DNA from: Blasia pusilla
Lineage: Eukaryota > Marchantiophyta > Marchantiopsida > Blasiales
Reading direction: 5' to 3'
DNA: 64,000 nt
Assembly (NCBI GenBank): GCA_050084515.1
Contig: CM114272.1
Coordinates: 20,088,001 to 20,152,000, forward strand
Below are positions 1 to 10,899 of this stretch, piece by piece. The stretch's first letter is position 1. Each line of letters starts with the position of its first letter. Under the pieces are notes generated by a model. The model was given only the letters and a program-made list of their open reading frames with translations. It had not been told where the DNA came from and searched no databases. The translations under genes and the position numbers were made by a program.

Positions 1-1690
1 TGAAAAGGGCTACGGGAATAAAAGAAAAAAGGATTCAAAGGGTAGAGTACATGAAGGTCACAATCGCCCTAAGCAGAAAAACGGGCACCCCCTATACCAA
101 GTAGGTTTACAAATAAACCTATTTGGTTAAAAAAAATTCTCTTGATTAAGAATTGTCGGAAAATAATTCTTAATCAAGAGAACAAAATTTAATCGGGCTG
201 GAAAGGGAATTTCCGTTTCCAAGTGTAAAACACCATAAATGTACCAAAAGAAAAAACTCCTTAATTCGCATGACGAGTGAGGAATGTAGTGAGGGGATAG
301 GAAGTTACAAGACATGCAAGTTCACTCAATCAAACTTTCTGACACATTTATGTTGGGAGAAATTCCAATACTTATCACAATAAAGTTGCATGCTTTGCAA
401 AGGTCATTGGTATTTCTCACATATACTCATTGCCTTCCCAAAATTACAAGGCACTTGAAAAGCACAAGCGAGAGGTTCTATCAAAGTGAATTTCTTTGTT
501 TTAAATCCTGAATTTCTGGTTACCATGGTAGTTGAAAGGAGGTTCTCCAAGTGGTCTGAACCCAACACTTTCCAGTATGTTATACCCTTTTGTATATCAC
601 ACGCGGAGATGCATCGAATGTGGGCCATTAACATTCACTGCTTCATCTTAAGAGAGTATTAGAAGTTTTGAAAGTAGGTGCGAAGTTCAAATTCATCGTC
701 CACTAAGGTATCCTCATAACTGGTGTGAAATTTGAACAACTCAAAGTTCAAGTGGCTTCGCCTAAATATGGTTTCAATGGCAATTACGCATGTTTGGGAA
801 ACAAGTAATTTTTTTCTAGTGCGGTGCACTTGGTCAGATGGAGAGTGATAGTGCAAAGTCATTAGACACACTAGACGAGGAAAATGATGAGGAAAAGTCA
901 TTAGACACACATTAGTCATAAAAATGATAAAGATAGATTTCCGCTTGAATATTAATGATAATGGAACCCTCACTTTGCTCTAAAAAAATCATTTTTTTCC
1001 CTTATTCATTGAGGAATTTTTTTATCATTTCCTTTGAACGATGGAAGCAATTGACGGCATGGATATTACGAGAGTCCAATTATTTTGCTCATTCGCAACT
1101 GTGGACTTTACAGAAGAGCTTCACAACTCCCACGAAGACGAGGGAGAATGCGACTGCGAGGTTCCTCTACTAGAGCGCAAAGAAATAAGATGCTAGACTT
1201 CCCATTTGAGCAATCAGGCAATCGAATTATTTGCGGTGAATTAGATGATTTTCTTGTCTTCCCGGTTTTCCCAAATGAAAGAGCTTCCTGAATTTCTCGC
1301 CCTAGAGGAGGACTCAACTACAAGATTGTGGACCAAAAATCAAGACCGACTAAGGTGCTCATCCCTACCTATGGCGCCTGCAGTGAACTGCCATGTCACA
1401 ACGGGATGTGCCGTGAATGCCAAAGGATCCAGGAGCTCTGACAACGCGCGCGCTCCCCATGGTCTCTTCTCCGTTGGAGGGCATGGCGATGGTGGTGACA
1501 CCTTCCTCCGCTTCTGCAATACAACTAGTGAGCGCTCCGGCCTCAACCGCGGTGACCACACAACTCTCGCGCACCGCTCTTTCCCTACAAACTCTAACGC
1601 CTTGGACATTCTTCCTCGACCTCTCTATGCTTACAACAATCACATCAATCTTTTTATCTCCTCCTCCTCTTCTCTCTCTTCTCTCTCTAT
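1..1690. other. Unassigned DNA at window start
   Basis: No gene is recognisable. Open frames on both strands are short and overlap each other without family signatures. It contains a perfect hairpin at 137-182 (listed separately) and two copies of an AAAGTCATTAGACACAC-like direct repeat near 856 and 894. The serine/leucine-rich frame at 1,245-1,730 is low-complexity CT-rich sequence, and only its last dozen codons resemble the LINE fragment that follows. Confidence 0.5.
137..182. repeat. Perfect 18-bp hairpin
   Basis: Positions 137-154 are the exact reverse complement of 165-182, with a 10-nt loop. A smaller inverted repeat (TAGGTTTA/TAAACCTA) lies just before it at about 102-120. The AT-rich surroundings suggest a small fold-back element remnant. 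No flanking duplication was identified. Confidence 0.75.
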
Positions 1691-1694
1691 TATG

Positions 1695-2110
1695 TTCTCT
1701 ATTGCTCGGGAGAGTGGCTTCCATGTATAGAGAGAGAGGCACTACTCCATGCGGGATTCCCTTATCCATGCTGATCTCTACATGACGCGGAAGTCTGAGG
1801 TGGTGGTAGCAAATGTTGTAATGACAGATCCTACGCAAGAGGCGGTGCGAGCCCAAGTGGTGGCACAAGGGAGATTGCTACAAGGAACGGCGGCGGTGGC
1901 GGTCAAGAAGACCCACATTTATAGTCGACTTCATGACGGACATCGATTTATCCCCCTAGCCATTGAGATGTAATGGGCTATGGAGGAGAGGTTTGACTCG
2001 TTCCTTACAAATTGCGCCCATCATCTCCAGCCAAGAAATGGGTTGTCCTTAGCCACTACGATACTTTATTGTAGGCAACGGGTCTCCATAGCTTTGCAGC
2101 GTGCCTAGGT
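1695..2110 (+). pseudogene. Diverged LINE fragment: restriction-like endonuclease C-terminus
   Basis: Translated in one frame, this stretch aligns along its length with the C-terminal part of the LINE at 29,012-31,224. SIARESGFHV matches SMARTAGYTV. ADLYMTR then VVMTDPT matches VDLVMSR then VVVADPT, the region carrying the endonuclease acidic residues. FDSFLTNCAHH matches FDTFLKTCAHH, and VSIALQRA is identical. The frame is broken by stops near 1,728 and 1,971. It is much more diverged than the two other LINE copies, so it is an older insertion or another subfamily. The RT and zinc-finger parts are absent. Confidence 0.65.
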
Positions 2111-2189
2111 AAATGGGCTTTTGCGGCGGAATTAGGCAGTTGGAGACACCAATGCTAGAGGCCCACTTAGTAGTAGTCATAGTTCTCTA

Positions 2190-2345
2190 GGTGTTGCTGA
2201 TATTGTCTCTGCTATTGGTGATTTTGGTCGTTAGGGGGGGGGAGGCCCCCTTCTTTCTCCTTGGGACCGGTTTTGGCCCTTGGGGTTTTTTTTGGCTCTC
2301 TATGCCCCCTTGTTTGTATCTTGATGGGTTTCCCATCCTATTTTC
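2190..2345 (+). repeat. Segment shared with the 5' side of the minus-strand LINE
   Basis: GTTGCTGATATTGTCTCTGC, a G-run, GCCCCCTTCTT and GATGGGTTT occur in the same order as in the reverse complement of about 49,660-49,830. There the segment lies upstream of the RT part of a LINE, whereas here it follows a LINE C-terminus. It is probably LINE-associated sequence. Its role is unknown. Confidence 0.5.
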
Positions 2346-2484
2346 TATTCATATGTATATTTTTCGGCTGTTTCTCTATCTCTGTCTCTGTCCATTTACT
2401 CTCAAAATCTTTCTCTCTGCATTTGCTTTATGTGGATAAAAATTCTCCTCTCTCTCACTCTGTCCATTTACTTTCTTTCTCTGT

Positions 2485-2611
2485 TGTCGTGCGCATACAC
2501 ATTGCTACACAACATACATCGCTGTCACCGAACACACACACAAACATTCATGATCCCATGCTAACTCATGGCATCCAAACAACGAGACAAGAAGTACCAA
2601 AATATCTCCAA
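2485..2611 (-). repeat. Copy A terminal repeat B2
   Basis: This 127-bp segment nearly matches 3,126-3,252. Its outer end TGTCGTGCGCATAC is the left terminus of the element. About the first 45 bp are conserved in copies A, B, C and the short element, although the rest differs between subfamilies. That fits an integrase recognition end. Confidence 0.8.
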
Positions 2612-3123
2612 AAAATTTAGGTCCAATCTCTCTCTCCACCATCTCACACCATAGCTCTCAAACGTGTGCACTCTCTCTCATGTCAAACCAAACCCACTCT
2701 CCTAATGAGAGGCTTGGGTTACACTCACAAGGCAAGGTACCATAGCTTGCCGCCTCATGCCAAGAGGTTCAACAAAGAGAGAATGAGCTCTCAAGCTCTC
2801 TCTCCTTGAGGTATACCCCTCCCCTCTCCCAAGCTCTCTCCATGGTAACCTATTCTCCCAAGTCACCTCCTTGGCTCTTGACCTGATGTAGGAGGTCAAG
2901 GGCCACTTACCAAAAATAGTAAGTGATCATATACTCAAAATGGTACTTACCTAAAATAGTAAGTTCCTCAATATGGCTCCAAATGAGCCGAAACGAAGGG
3001 GAAATCTGCTATCTTAAGTTTCCAAGGGCCTCATCAGGTCACCCTCGACCTACTGGGCGTGTCCTCCACTACTCATGAAGGCGCTCTATTAGATCTCACC
3101 GATCTATCCTAAAAGACGTGACA
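2612..3123 (-). repeat. Copy A terminal repeat A2
   Basis: About 510 bp, homologous to 12,302-12,815 and to both A repeats of the short element at 14,887-16,231. It ends in GACGTGACA. It carries the same TATA and start-site region as the 5' repeat, and would contain the R region and 3'-end formation signals of the element RNA. Confidence 0.8.
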
Positions 3124-3264
3124 GTTGTCGTGCGCATACACATCGCTACACAACATACATCGCTGTCACCGAACACACACACAAACACGCATGATCCCAT
3201 GCTAACTCATGGCATCCAAACAACGAGACAAGAAGTACCAAAATATCTCCAATCGCCCCCCTAG
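3124..3264 (-). repeat. Copy A repeat B1 and polypurine tract
   Basis: After the 2-nt spacer GT at 3,124-3,125, B1 runs 3,126-3,252 and nearly matches B2. On the coding strand it is preceded directly by the purine run CTAGGGGGGCGA (3,253-3,264), the expected plus-strand primer tract. U3 synthesis should therefore start at the B1 edge. The A2/B1 joint reads GACA-GT-TGTC. Confidence 0.75.
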
Positions 3265-3436
3265 CTGGTGGTTAGGTCCCTCTAACTCCAGATAGCCATC
3301 TATCCCTACCTACCATGACATACATCTCTCGGACGCTAAGAGCAAGAAGGCCGGGTGCTCATGTGGCCCCATCTTTAGTCGCCTCCTTGTCATCCATGTC
3401 ACAAACACAAGTCGGAATGTAGAACTACCTTCTCTA

Positions 3437-4060
3437 TATACATCTGGGATACATCCATCGTCCTTGAGGAACCCTAGTGAGAGGTGGCGTCAAACATGCC
3501 ATATGCCATCCTCTCGAACACCCATCACAGACTAGCATCGTGGCGCACTACTGCAGGCGAGAACCACACAACATACAACGCAAGCCTGCAGAACTCTTTG
3601 CTAAGCTCGGATCTACTGTACCATCAATGTTAGGAAGGTGACATGGCGCACAATTACGCACATGGTCCTTCCATACCATACCATCGCGTCCCTCCAGCAG
3701 GAGAACACCCGATGGCAAAATGTCACGCACTCTCAGGATAGTGCGCCTTGCAGTCACATCCAACGTCGTCGGTGCCGTCTGTTGTAAGTAGACATAATCT
3801 CCCTGATGAAACCTCCGGATAGTTGGTCGATAACCACCACCTCGAATAGTCGCATACCTCAACGTATCCCGATGCTGTGCAATCTCCAAGTTCTCGAACG
3901 CCATGGGCATCACTCTCCGAAATAACTCAGCCCTCTGAGAACATGCTCGCACCCATACATCTGGGTCATCAAGGTTCAGCTCCTCACCAGCATCTCGACG
4001 AATGGCAGCAGGTAAATGTGGCTCTCGGCCATAAAGTAGCAAGTACGGTGAAAAAGACGC
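3437..4060 (-). pseudogene. Copy A integrase C-terminal region and PHD finger
   Basis: The frame from 4,042 gives the usual region downstream of a Ty3 integrase core (LLYGREPHLP, then GDYVYLQQ, then GMVWKDHVRNCAPCHLPN). It runs straight into a C4HC3 PHD finger: CMLCGS, then in the same frame LVCDGCSRGWHMAC and RWMYPRC, ending at a TAG at 3,434-3,436. One in-frame TAG separates the first cysteine pair from the rest. No chromodomain is seen at this position, where many plant Ty3 integrases carry one. Confidence 0.75.
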
Positions 4061-4129
4061 TAAGGATGATCGCTGTTGAATCAGATCCCATCGCCAACCA
4101 TGGAAATCGGAGGTCCCAATCTCCTAGGT

Positions 4130-4660
4130 GACCTCTCTGCAAGCCATACTTGCGTAAACCCCTCTTCACCCTCGCACAACTCTCTCCGCTAATCCATCCG
4201 CCTCGGGATGATCTCGCGAAAGTCGTCGGCGGTGGTCGATCGGCCTGATCACACAAGGCCTGGAACTCACCGCGAAACTTCGGTACCTGGTCATCAACAC
4301 CTCAGCCCGATGCGCCATAATGACTCAAGACTTTGTCAAGGAAGGCATAAGCTACTCCCTCACTTGCTTTGTCGGGCAATGCAACCAACTCGATCCACCG
4401 AGAAGTGCTCACCATCACCAACACATAACGATCGTGACGCTCCGTCAAGGGCAAAGGTCCTGCAAAATCCAAACTCCATCTATACCCTAAGCCCATGATC
4501 GGTAATGGATGCAAGCGTGGAGTCGGAGCATTGAAGCGATGCTCGGACCCGATCACACACCATGCACCTGGCAACAAAGCGCTGAACGTCGTCTGCATGC
4601 CTCACCACCAATATCTGAATCTGGGAGCAAGCTATACGTCCGCTTCACCCCAAAGTGACC
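4130..4660 (-). pseudogene. Copy A integrase core fragments
   Basis: GLGYRWSLDFAGPLP with the first catalytic aspartate, then VALPDKAS and LSHYGASG, are readable from 4,598 to 4,302. Downstream frames give GLRKYGLQRG, the segment after the catalytic glutamate in copy B. The DDE core belongs to the Ty3/Gypsy type. Frameshifts split it. Confidence 0.7.
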
Positions 4661-4684
4661 CAACTCCTCGTGGGCATCTTTGCA

Positions 4685-6400
4685 CTAGTCGTGCTCTGCG
4701 AAGGATGCGGCACTACGCGCACTTTCCGCCATCCTCCCAAACCCGAAAACATGTGTCCCCTCCCAACGGAACCGGCTCCCGGCCCATTTGCCGAGGATCC
4801 GATCCCGCTCTCTAGCATCCATGGTGCTCGCAAAGGTCGCCAAGATCTGAAGGTACTCTAAGACTACTCCATCATCATGAATATCTCGGCCACTTGTCGT
4901 GTCCTCACTGGCCTCGGGATCCAAGGACTCTCCACTAGACCTCACCATCGAAGTCTCCACACTCTGACTCTCCATAGCCAACATGCCTAAATAGGCTGAC
5001 GCGTGCCATCCTGGCACCGACTCCTCATCACTCTCTCCATGCCATCGAGCTCCGGTTGCATCTTGCGACTCGGGCATGGGTTACGACTCAACCCATCTCG
5101 CATCCTGGTTGAGCGCCCCAGGTCTATGTACCACCGAAAATCATACTCTGCAACAATGAGCCCATCTCGCAAGCTTCCTGTAAGCTTGTCGGACTTCATC
5201 AACCACTTCGGTGGTTGATGATCGATGATGATGGTAAAGGGTTGCGAATAAGTAACACCTGAAATGCACGACAGCCCACACCGCAGCCAAGCACTCACCC
5301 TCATACGAGCTGTACTTTGCCTCTGCAGCGTTGTTCGAGCGGATAGCGTAAGCCACCACGAACTCTCTACCCTCATCATCATGCTGGGTGAGCACCGCTC
5401 CAAGCCCCAACATGCTCCAATCTGTGTGCAACTGGTGCCCCTGATCGGTCTCCTCAAGATGGGTGCGGACGTCAACCTGTCCTTGAGCAATTGAAATGCT
5501 CGCTCCTGCTCATCCCCAGTGCCACTCGTGATCCACCTTGGTCGCAAGGTCGGCCGACCATAATCGAAGTGAATCCCTTGACGTATCGCCGATAGAAGTT
5601 CGCCAATCCCATGAATGCGCGAACACGGCTCACATCTGTAGGGCGTGGAATGCGTGAGATAGCCTCTACCTTCGTCTGCTGAACACCAAGGCCCCCTGAG
5701 TATATCGTATGACCCAAGTACTCAATCTGGTCGTAGAAGAACTTGCACTTGCCTGGATGTAGCTTCAACCCATGTAATTGCAATCGTCGAAACACCTCCT
5801 CTAGATGTTGCTCATGCTCCTCAACCGTGGCGCTAAAGACTACGATGTCATCAATATAACACCTAGCAAAATCCAGACCAGCCAAGATCCTATCCATGAC
5901 CCTCTGAAACTCAGCCGGGCGTTCTTTAACCTAAATGGTAAAAACCGCCTTTGGTACAAAAATCCTTCCGTGAGGATTGATGCCCCAAAATGCCGTCTTC
6001 ACTTTTGTCCTGCCCTCCAATCGATAGGCAATCGATGGTATCGGCTCATAAATCAATGAATCAAGACCTTTGCGTGACCAATCGCATCAAAGATCTCCTC
6101 AAGGGTGGGCATGGCATACCTATTGGACTTCGTTTTCCGATTGATAGGTCGGTAATCCCCACACATCCGCCTATCCGTCCAGTTGCCATGCACATCCTTC
6201 TTGGCGGGCATGACAGTGGCAGATGCATACTTCCCATGCGACATCTCCACTAGTCCTGCTCCGACCAAGTCCTGGCTCCCACTCTGAATCAGAGCCCTCT
6301 CCATATCACTGTACTTGTAGGGTCGTCGGAAGATCGGCATATCACTCGACAACTCAATGCGGATCCCCGGTCCCTTCAGCGTACCCAAATCCTCCATGCT
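4685..6400 (-). pseudogene. Copy A reverse transcriptase and RNase H
   Basis: RT motifs run from 6,397 (DLGTLKGPGIRIEL, RMCGDYRPINR) to CYIDDIVVFS and YLGHTIY (5,897-5,472), followed by RVRAFMGLANFYRRYVKGF, the hallmark RT-RNase H connection of Ty3/Gypsy. RNase H follows with HTDWSMLGLGAVLTQ and YEGECLAAVWAV. The motif A region and the fingers-palm link are lost by frameshift near 6,050-5,900. The gene lies between the methyltransferase and the integrase. Confidence 0.85.
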
Positions 6401-6839
6401 AAACGCAAAGTAGCTCCTATAACTCCTGAGGAACTAATGTATTCGGCGCCGCTCTCCTCCTGTCAACTTAGGGCCCATATCTGGCTCCCAAGTCTCCATC
6501 GTGACTACGGTAGGACTCTCCGACGCGGGTATCGGTGGTTGCTATGGTGCAACCCCGTCTCGAAGAACAACACTCGGCCGCTCTCTTGCATCCAATTGCA
6601 AACTCTGATCTCCTCCACGTGTAGTGCCCGAAACCACGCTCGATGTTGTGGCTATCATCTCCTTGCGTACCTTCAAAACATCCCAAGAAGTTCAAGGGTG
6701 TCTCTCCCGATCTCCCCTGGTGCGTAGATCTCCTCGGGTCTCGCCCCCAGCCACTGCCTCCACCGTCTCGGTAGGCATGGGGCTCACCAATGCAACGGCT
6801 GTGATCTGTCGCGATCTCATACGACGTTGCTCAACCACT

Positions 6840-7900
6840 CCCAAGCTGAGGATCCATGTCAAGCAGTTAAGGTCCATCGCCTGATCCAAGACATGGCGTC
6901 ATGATGCCTCTGACACTGATGGTACTGCCGTCACTCCTGTGGGAAATCCCATCGCTCGCTCTCTCTCGTCGGCGTTGGGCTCCACCAATCGCTGAACCTG
7001 GTCATCCCAAACCAAGCCAGGACCGGCCTCCTTGTATGCATAGGAAGCGGGAAAACTCACAAACGTGGGCAAGGCTGCCCGCGGCTGCCTATCTGTTGAC
7101 CCGTCGGCGGTGGTCGATCATCGTGCCTCACTGCCTGTGATCAAAGACCTAGATCCACAATGGAATCCACTAACAAAGGGGAGGGGCGCTCCACTCTCGC
7201 ATACGCCCTCCATAACACCGCATGGGGCACCAAGTTGGTCCACCATAGACGCGGGCGATGGGCTCTAGAACCTACACTCGCCGCATCCAAGAACACTGCT
7301 GGGCCGATCCATGCACGCACCTGATGAGCACTCGTCACGACCCGTGACTGGAGTCTCTAAGATCGGCACATTCTCCATAATGTAGGCCGAGAACGAGGCG
7401 GTGCTCTGAATCGCCGTAAGACCCTCAACATCTCCCAAAACAACCTGGACCAAGTGTAAGCCAACCCGTTGCCTCGTCCGGACTTTCGATTAATACGACA
7501 TGGCCAACCAGAAATGACCAAATCAATGGTCCCTACCCGCTCTAAGTCCTGCGCCCCAACAACAAAATATCCTCGGTAGGGAACTCTGGTACCCAGTCTT
7601 GCTGGCCTTGAGACAATAAGTCGGAAAAGCGTAGGCATAATTGCGCCACATGTCGTAGTGAGACACGCCTCGCGACATCATCACTCTCCACATACAGTCT
7701 TGCTATACTCGCACTCTGCTGCAAAACAAAGAACTAACCCGGTGCTAATCCCTCCAAAGAGATCTAACACTCGAATACCCTCCTCGGGTACACCACACAA
7801 TGGGTGTGGTATCCAGGGTGTCATCGTAGCACTCCTGCTAGCTCGGATTCCTAGACCCATCACGCTCTGGTGCAAACGCGCCTCGCTCACGCGTGATGCA
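6840..7900 (-). pseudogene. Copy A C5-cytosine DNA methyltransferase domain
   Basis: Methyltransferase motifs appear in order across shifting frames. Motif I is GIRVLDLFGGISTGL (about 7,770). Motif II region is ARRVSLRHVAQL. The catalytic PC motif is VISGWPCRINRKSGRGNGL, followed by LFWEMLRVLRRF. Motif VI is ENVPIL. Motif VIII is VGSRAHRPRLWWTNL. Motif IX/X is DERERAMGFPTG then DQAMDLNCLTWILSLG. The substrate would be cytosine in DNA and the donor S-adenosylmethionine (family knowledge). Spacing and the LFWEMLRVLR and VGSRAHRPR segments look most like DNMT3-type enzymes. At least three frameshifts and a stop near motif X kill this copy. Confidence 0.85.
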
Positions 7901-8219
7901 CTTGCTGCTCATCGCCAATCGTTGAAGCTCCTCGGTCGAGCCCCAGCGGCACCTCTCCTCCACGGAATGATCGGCTACCATAACACTCCTCTCCATAGAA
8001 ATGTCGAACGGAGTATCCTCTGCATGGACATGTCCCTCAATCAAATCATTAGGCCAAGTGATGGCTTTGCTAAATGTTGCTAAGGTCGCCATCTCTCTGG
8101 CCGTTGCTCGATCATCGCACTGTGAATCGAGCGGGTAATGAGCTAAGGCGCCCATCACTGTGCCGCCATCCTGGTGCAGGGGGCCTTGACTCCTCCCGGT
8201 AATCAGGGGAAAACCCCGC

Positions 8220-8640
8220 CGGGTATAACTGCTCCACCAACCAAGACATCGTAGGACTCAAGATCGTCACTATCGCCTTGGCGCGCTAACGGACTCATTT
8301 GTAGGATGTCGGCGAATCCTCACCACGACCTCTGTCGGGTGATATCTTGTGTGGTACTCACTCACCCAGGATGTGTATCCGAAATGGACAACACTCCACA
8401 TCGGCTCTCGTCAAGCCCAATCCTCTGAATGACGCTTTCCCCAACATCAAGGGTTGCGCTCCTGAATCCAACAAGACGCGCTGCGGACTAAAAGCTCTAC
8501 CTCCAGGACTCACCAACTAGAAGACCTCTCCTCGGTTATCCAGCAACACAACACCAGGAGAAGCCATGGCACGCTCTATCGCGGGTCGAGCGGGCATCTC
8601 CGCCATCCTAGCAGCCGCAGCTTGCCATGAATCTGACGTG
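8220..8640 (-). pseudogene. Copy A aspartic protease
   Basis: Reverse-strand translation gives AIERAMASPGVVLLDNRGEVF then PQRVLLDSGAQPLMLGKA, the retropepsin D-S-G active-site motif (D-T/S-G in the family), in the same context as the better preserved copy B protease. Stops follow shortly after, where copies B and C continue into IQTSIGG. In the element it would cut the gag-pol polyprotein. Confidence 0.75.
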
Positions 8641-9222
8641 GACGGCCCGAGCATCCGCTCCAAGGGCAGGTCCATCACCTCCTCTGCAATCACCTTTGAA
8701 CGTGATGCAGGAACTCCAACTCCGCGCTAACATAGTGAAGCGGTTAACCGAAAAGCCTCGGCGGGCGTACCCCCCAACGTCACAACATCGGAAGCTGGAA
8801 AATAAAGGAGTGCGGTACACAACGGTGGCCGCCCCCAACAACGTGCTCGACACATGCCCCTCGTGAGCATCAACAATAGGAGTCGTCGCACTCGCTTCTC
8901 CCATCGCCCTCCGTGCCTGCACACCAACAACATTACCAACTCTCCAGGAACTTTGATGAGGACCCATCGATGGGGTCCTCATTGCTTCGGACAACGTGAA
9001 AGACTGAGGAAGCCTAGTCTGTCTTCTGGCTTCCCCTCGTTGTGGATCCAACTCTGCGGGTGCTCCACGCGTCACAACTGCGGCGGCCTCCATCTGGGCA
9101 ACCCCGCACATCCATCCAGGATCCTCCAGATCTCTGGCTGCTCCATATGATGTCGATGCCACGGATCCGGCATCGGGTAACCTCAATGCCAAAGCGGGAA
9201 TCTGCTCCTGTAGCTGCTGTAT

Positions 9223-10719
9223 CTAAGCAGCCATCCCAGCCTCACGTCCGGTATCTCCCTCGGTGCGTCTAGGTGGTGGTACTCTACCTCCTCCACGGGC
9301 AGCTCCACCACCCTGTCGGGAAACTCCAGCTCCTCGTCCCCCAACGGGACCACATGGTGCACGATCTCTAGGCCCACCCGGACCGGCTACTCGATCTGGT
9401 GCCCTCTCTGGCCCTCGGTCCGGACGTAACTCGGGATGTAAACTGAAACACCTGGCGCGTGTATGACCATACCTCTGACAATAGTCACATTGATAACCTC
9501 CCTGGTGCAAAGACCATCTCCTCCTCCATCTTTGAGGCACACGTCCATGACCCTGGACGAGTGCAATCGCGCTGATGATGGGCTCCACCACATGACCAAC
9601 AAGTAATAGTAGGCGGCTGCTGTTGAGCCGCATATGAAGGCGCAGGTCTCTATGGCACGGCCTCCCGGTATCCTCCCTGAGCTCGTGGTGCCACAGTCAA
9701 CCTATCTCGGAGTCCACATTGCTGCACAGGTGGTGTAGACAATCCTGACTGCTCTCGCCTAGAACCCATGGTGGCTACGCTCTCCTCCGCCATGTTGCGC
9801 TCAATGTTCTCGGCGGTCCTAAAAACATCTTTCAACATAGGGGAGGTGTTCATAAGAAGCACCCCCTCCCGCACTCGTGTCCGTAGGGTCCGGTCCAGCA
9901 TCGCGTACCATGACTGGATAGCCTGAGCCTTTGTCACCCCCTGGGTGACGTTGATCAACCGGCGCAAGGGAGTGTAAGCCTCATGCAAACTCTCACCCGG
10001 ACGCCTCTGGAAGTCGTGGATGCTCCGTAACTTCTCCGTCCGTACCCCCTGGTAGCTCGCCCTCAACTCAGCAAAGAACTCAACCACAGGGTTGAACCTG
10101 GGACGAACCCGACTAGACGGTGCAACTGCTCCCGTGCGAGTGACCCCTCCTAAAACGTCACTAGTGGAAGAGGCAGTAGCCTCTCCTGACTCCTCCTCCT
10201 CATCTGGGAACGGCTCCGTCCATGACACATAATGTGGGTCATAGTAGAGCCTCCACGCCTCGATCTCACATGCATATCTCTGAGAGAACTCATGGTAATC
10301 GTCCATGGGCGCCCCCTCTAAATGCTGGAACATACCGTTCCATGTAAACAGGTTGAACTCTCTAGAGTTCGTGGCACTGGGAGTCGCACCAACTCCTAAA
10401 CTCTGTATAAAATCGTGCAACTCAATCGTGCCCCCTCTTGCACTTGAAAACCTCGCGGTCCTCTACCCCGGTCGTCCATCTCGTACGCCCAACTGGTAGG
10501 ACCACTCACAATGTGTGGCGATGTGCTCACAAACTCCTCTACACCCTCCCCCTCATCTGACGATGACACAGAAGGAGGCCGAGGTGGTCCCTCACGTGGA
10601 GACCCTCGAAACCTCGCGCCACTCCGCGTAAAACCTCTAGAGCTACTCTCGGGTTCACCACCTCGCCTCTCAAAGTCCCAAACAGACTCCGTGATGACCC
10701 TCGTGCCCCTCTCACCCAA
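9223..10719 (-). pseudogene. Copy A gag with CCHC zinc knuckle
   Basis: The frame at 10,420-9,650 (256 codons) has a retrotransposon gag-type helical core (FFAELRASYQGVRTEK, SIHDFQRRPGESL, QAIQSWYAMLDRTLRTRV). The next frame, 9,633-9,223, contains CDYCQRYGHTRARC, a C-x2-C-x4-H-x4-C nucleic-acid-binding knuckle, then an Arg/Gly/Pro-rich tail. An upstream frame (10,719-10,396) supplies a Ser/Arg-rich N-terminus. The frame breaks suggest decay rather than programmed shifting. Protease follows downstream. Confidence 0.8.
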
Positions 10720-10899
10720 TCACTCTGAACCTCGTGAGGAATCCCTCAATCACTCATCCCAAACATGCGGCACTCGATCTACACTCTCTCTCCCCGAGAC
10801 GTGTAACGTGCGGCAACACGCGGTGTGGTGCGGCAAATCGACCAGGCTATCATCTCATTGACAACCTATCCTCAACTCCGGACATCCCACACAGATCTA

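Noticed and set aside
1245-1868. 161- and 167-codon ORFs on opposite strands
   Set aside because: They overlap each other and are driven by CT-rich repeats. Only the last codons of the plus frame have homology, to the LINE fragment.
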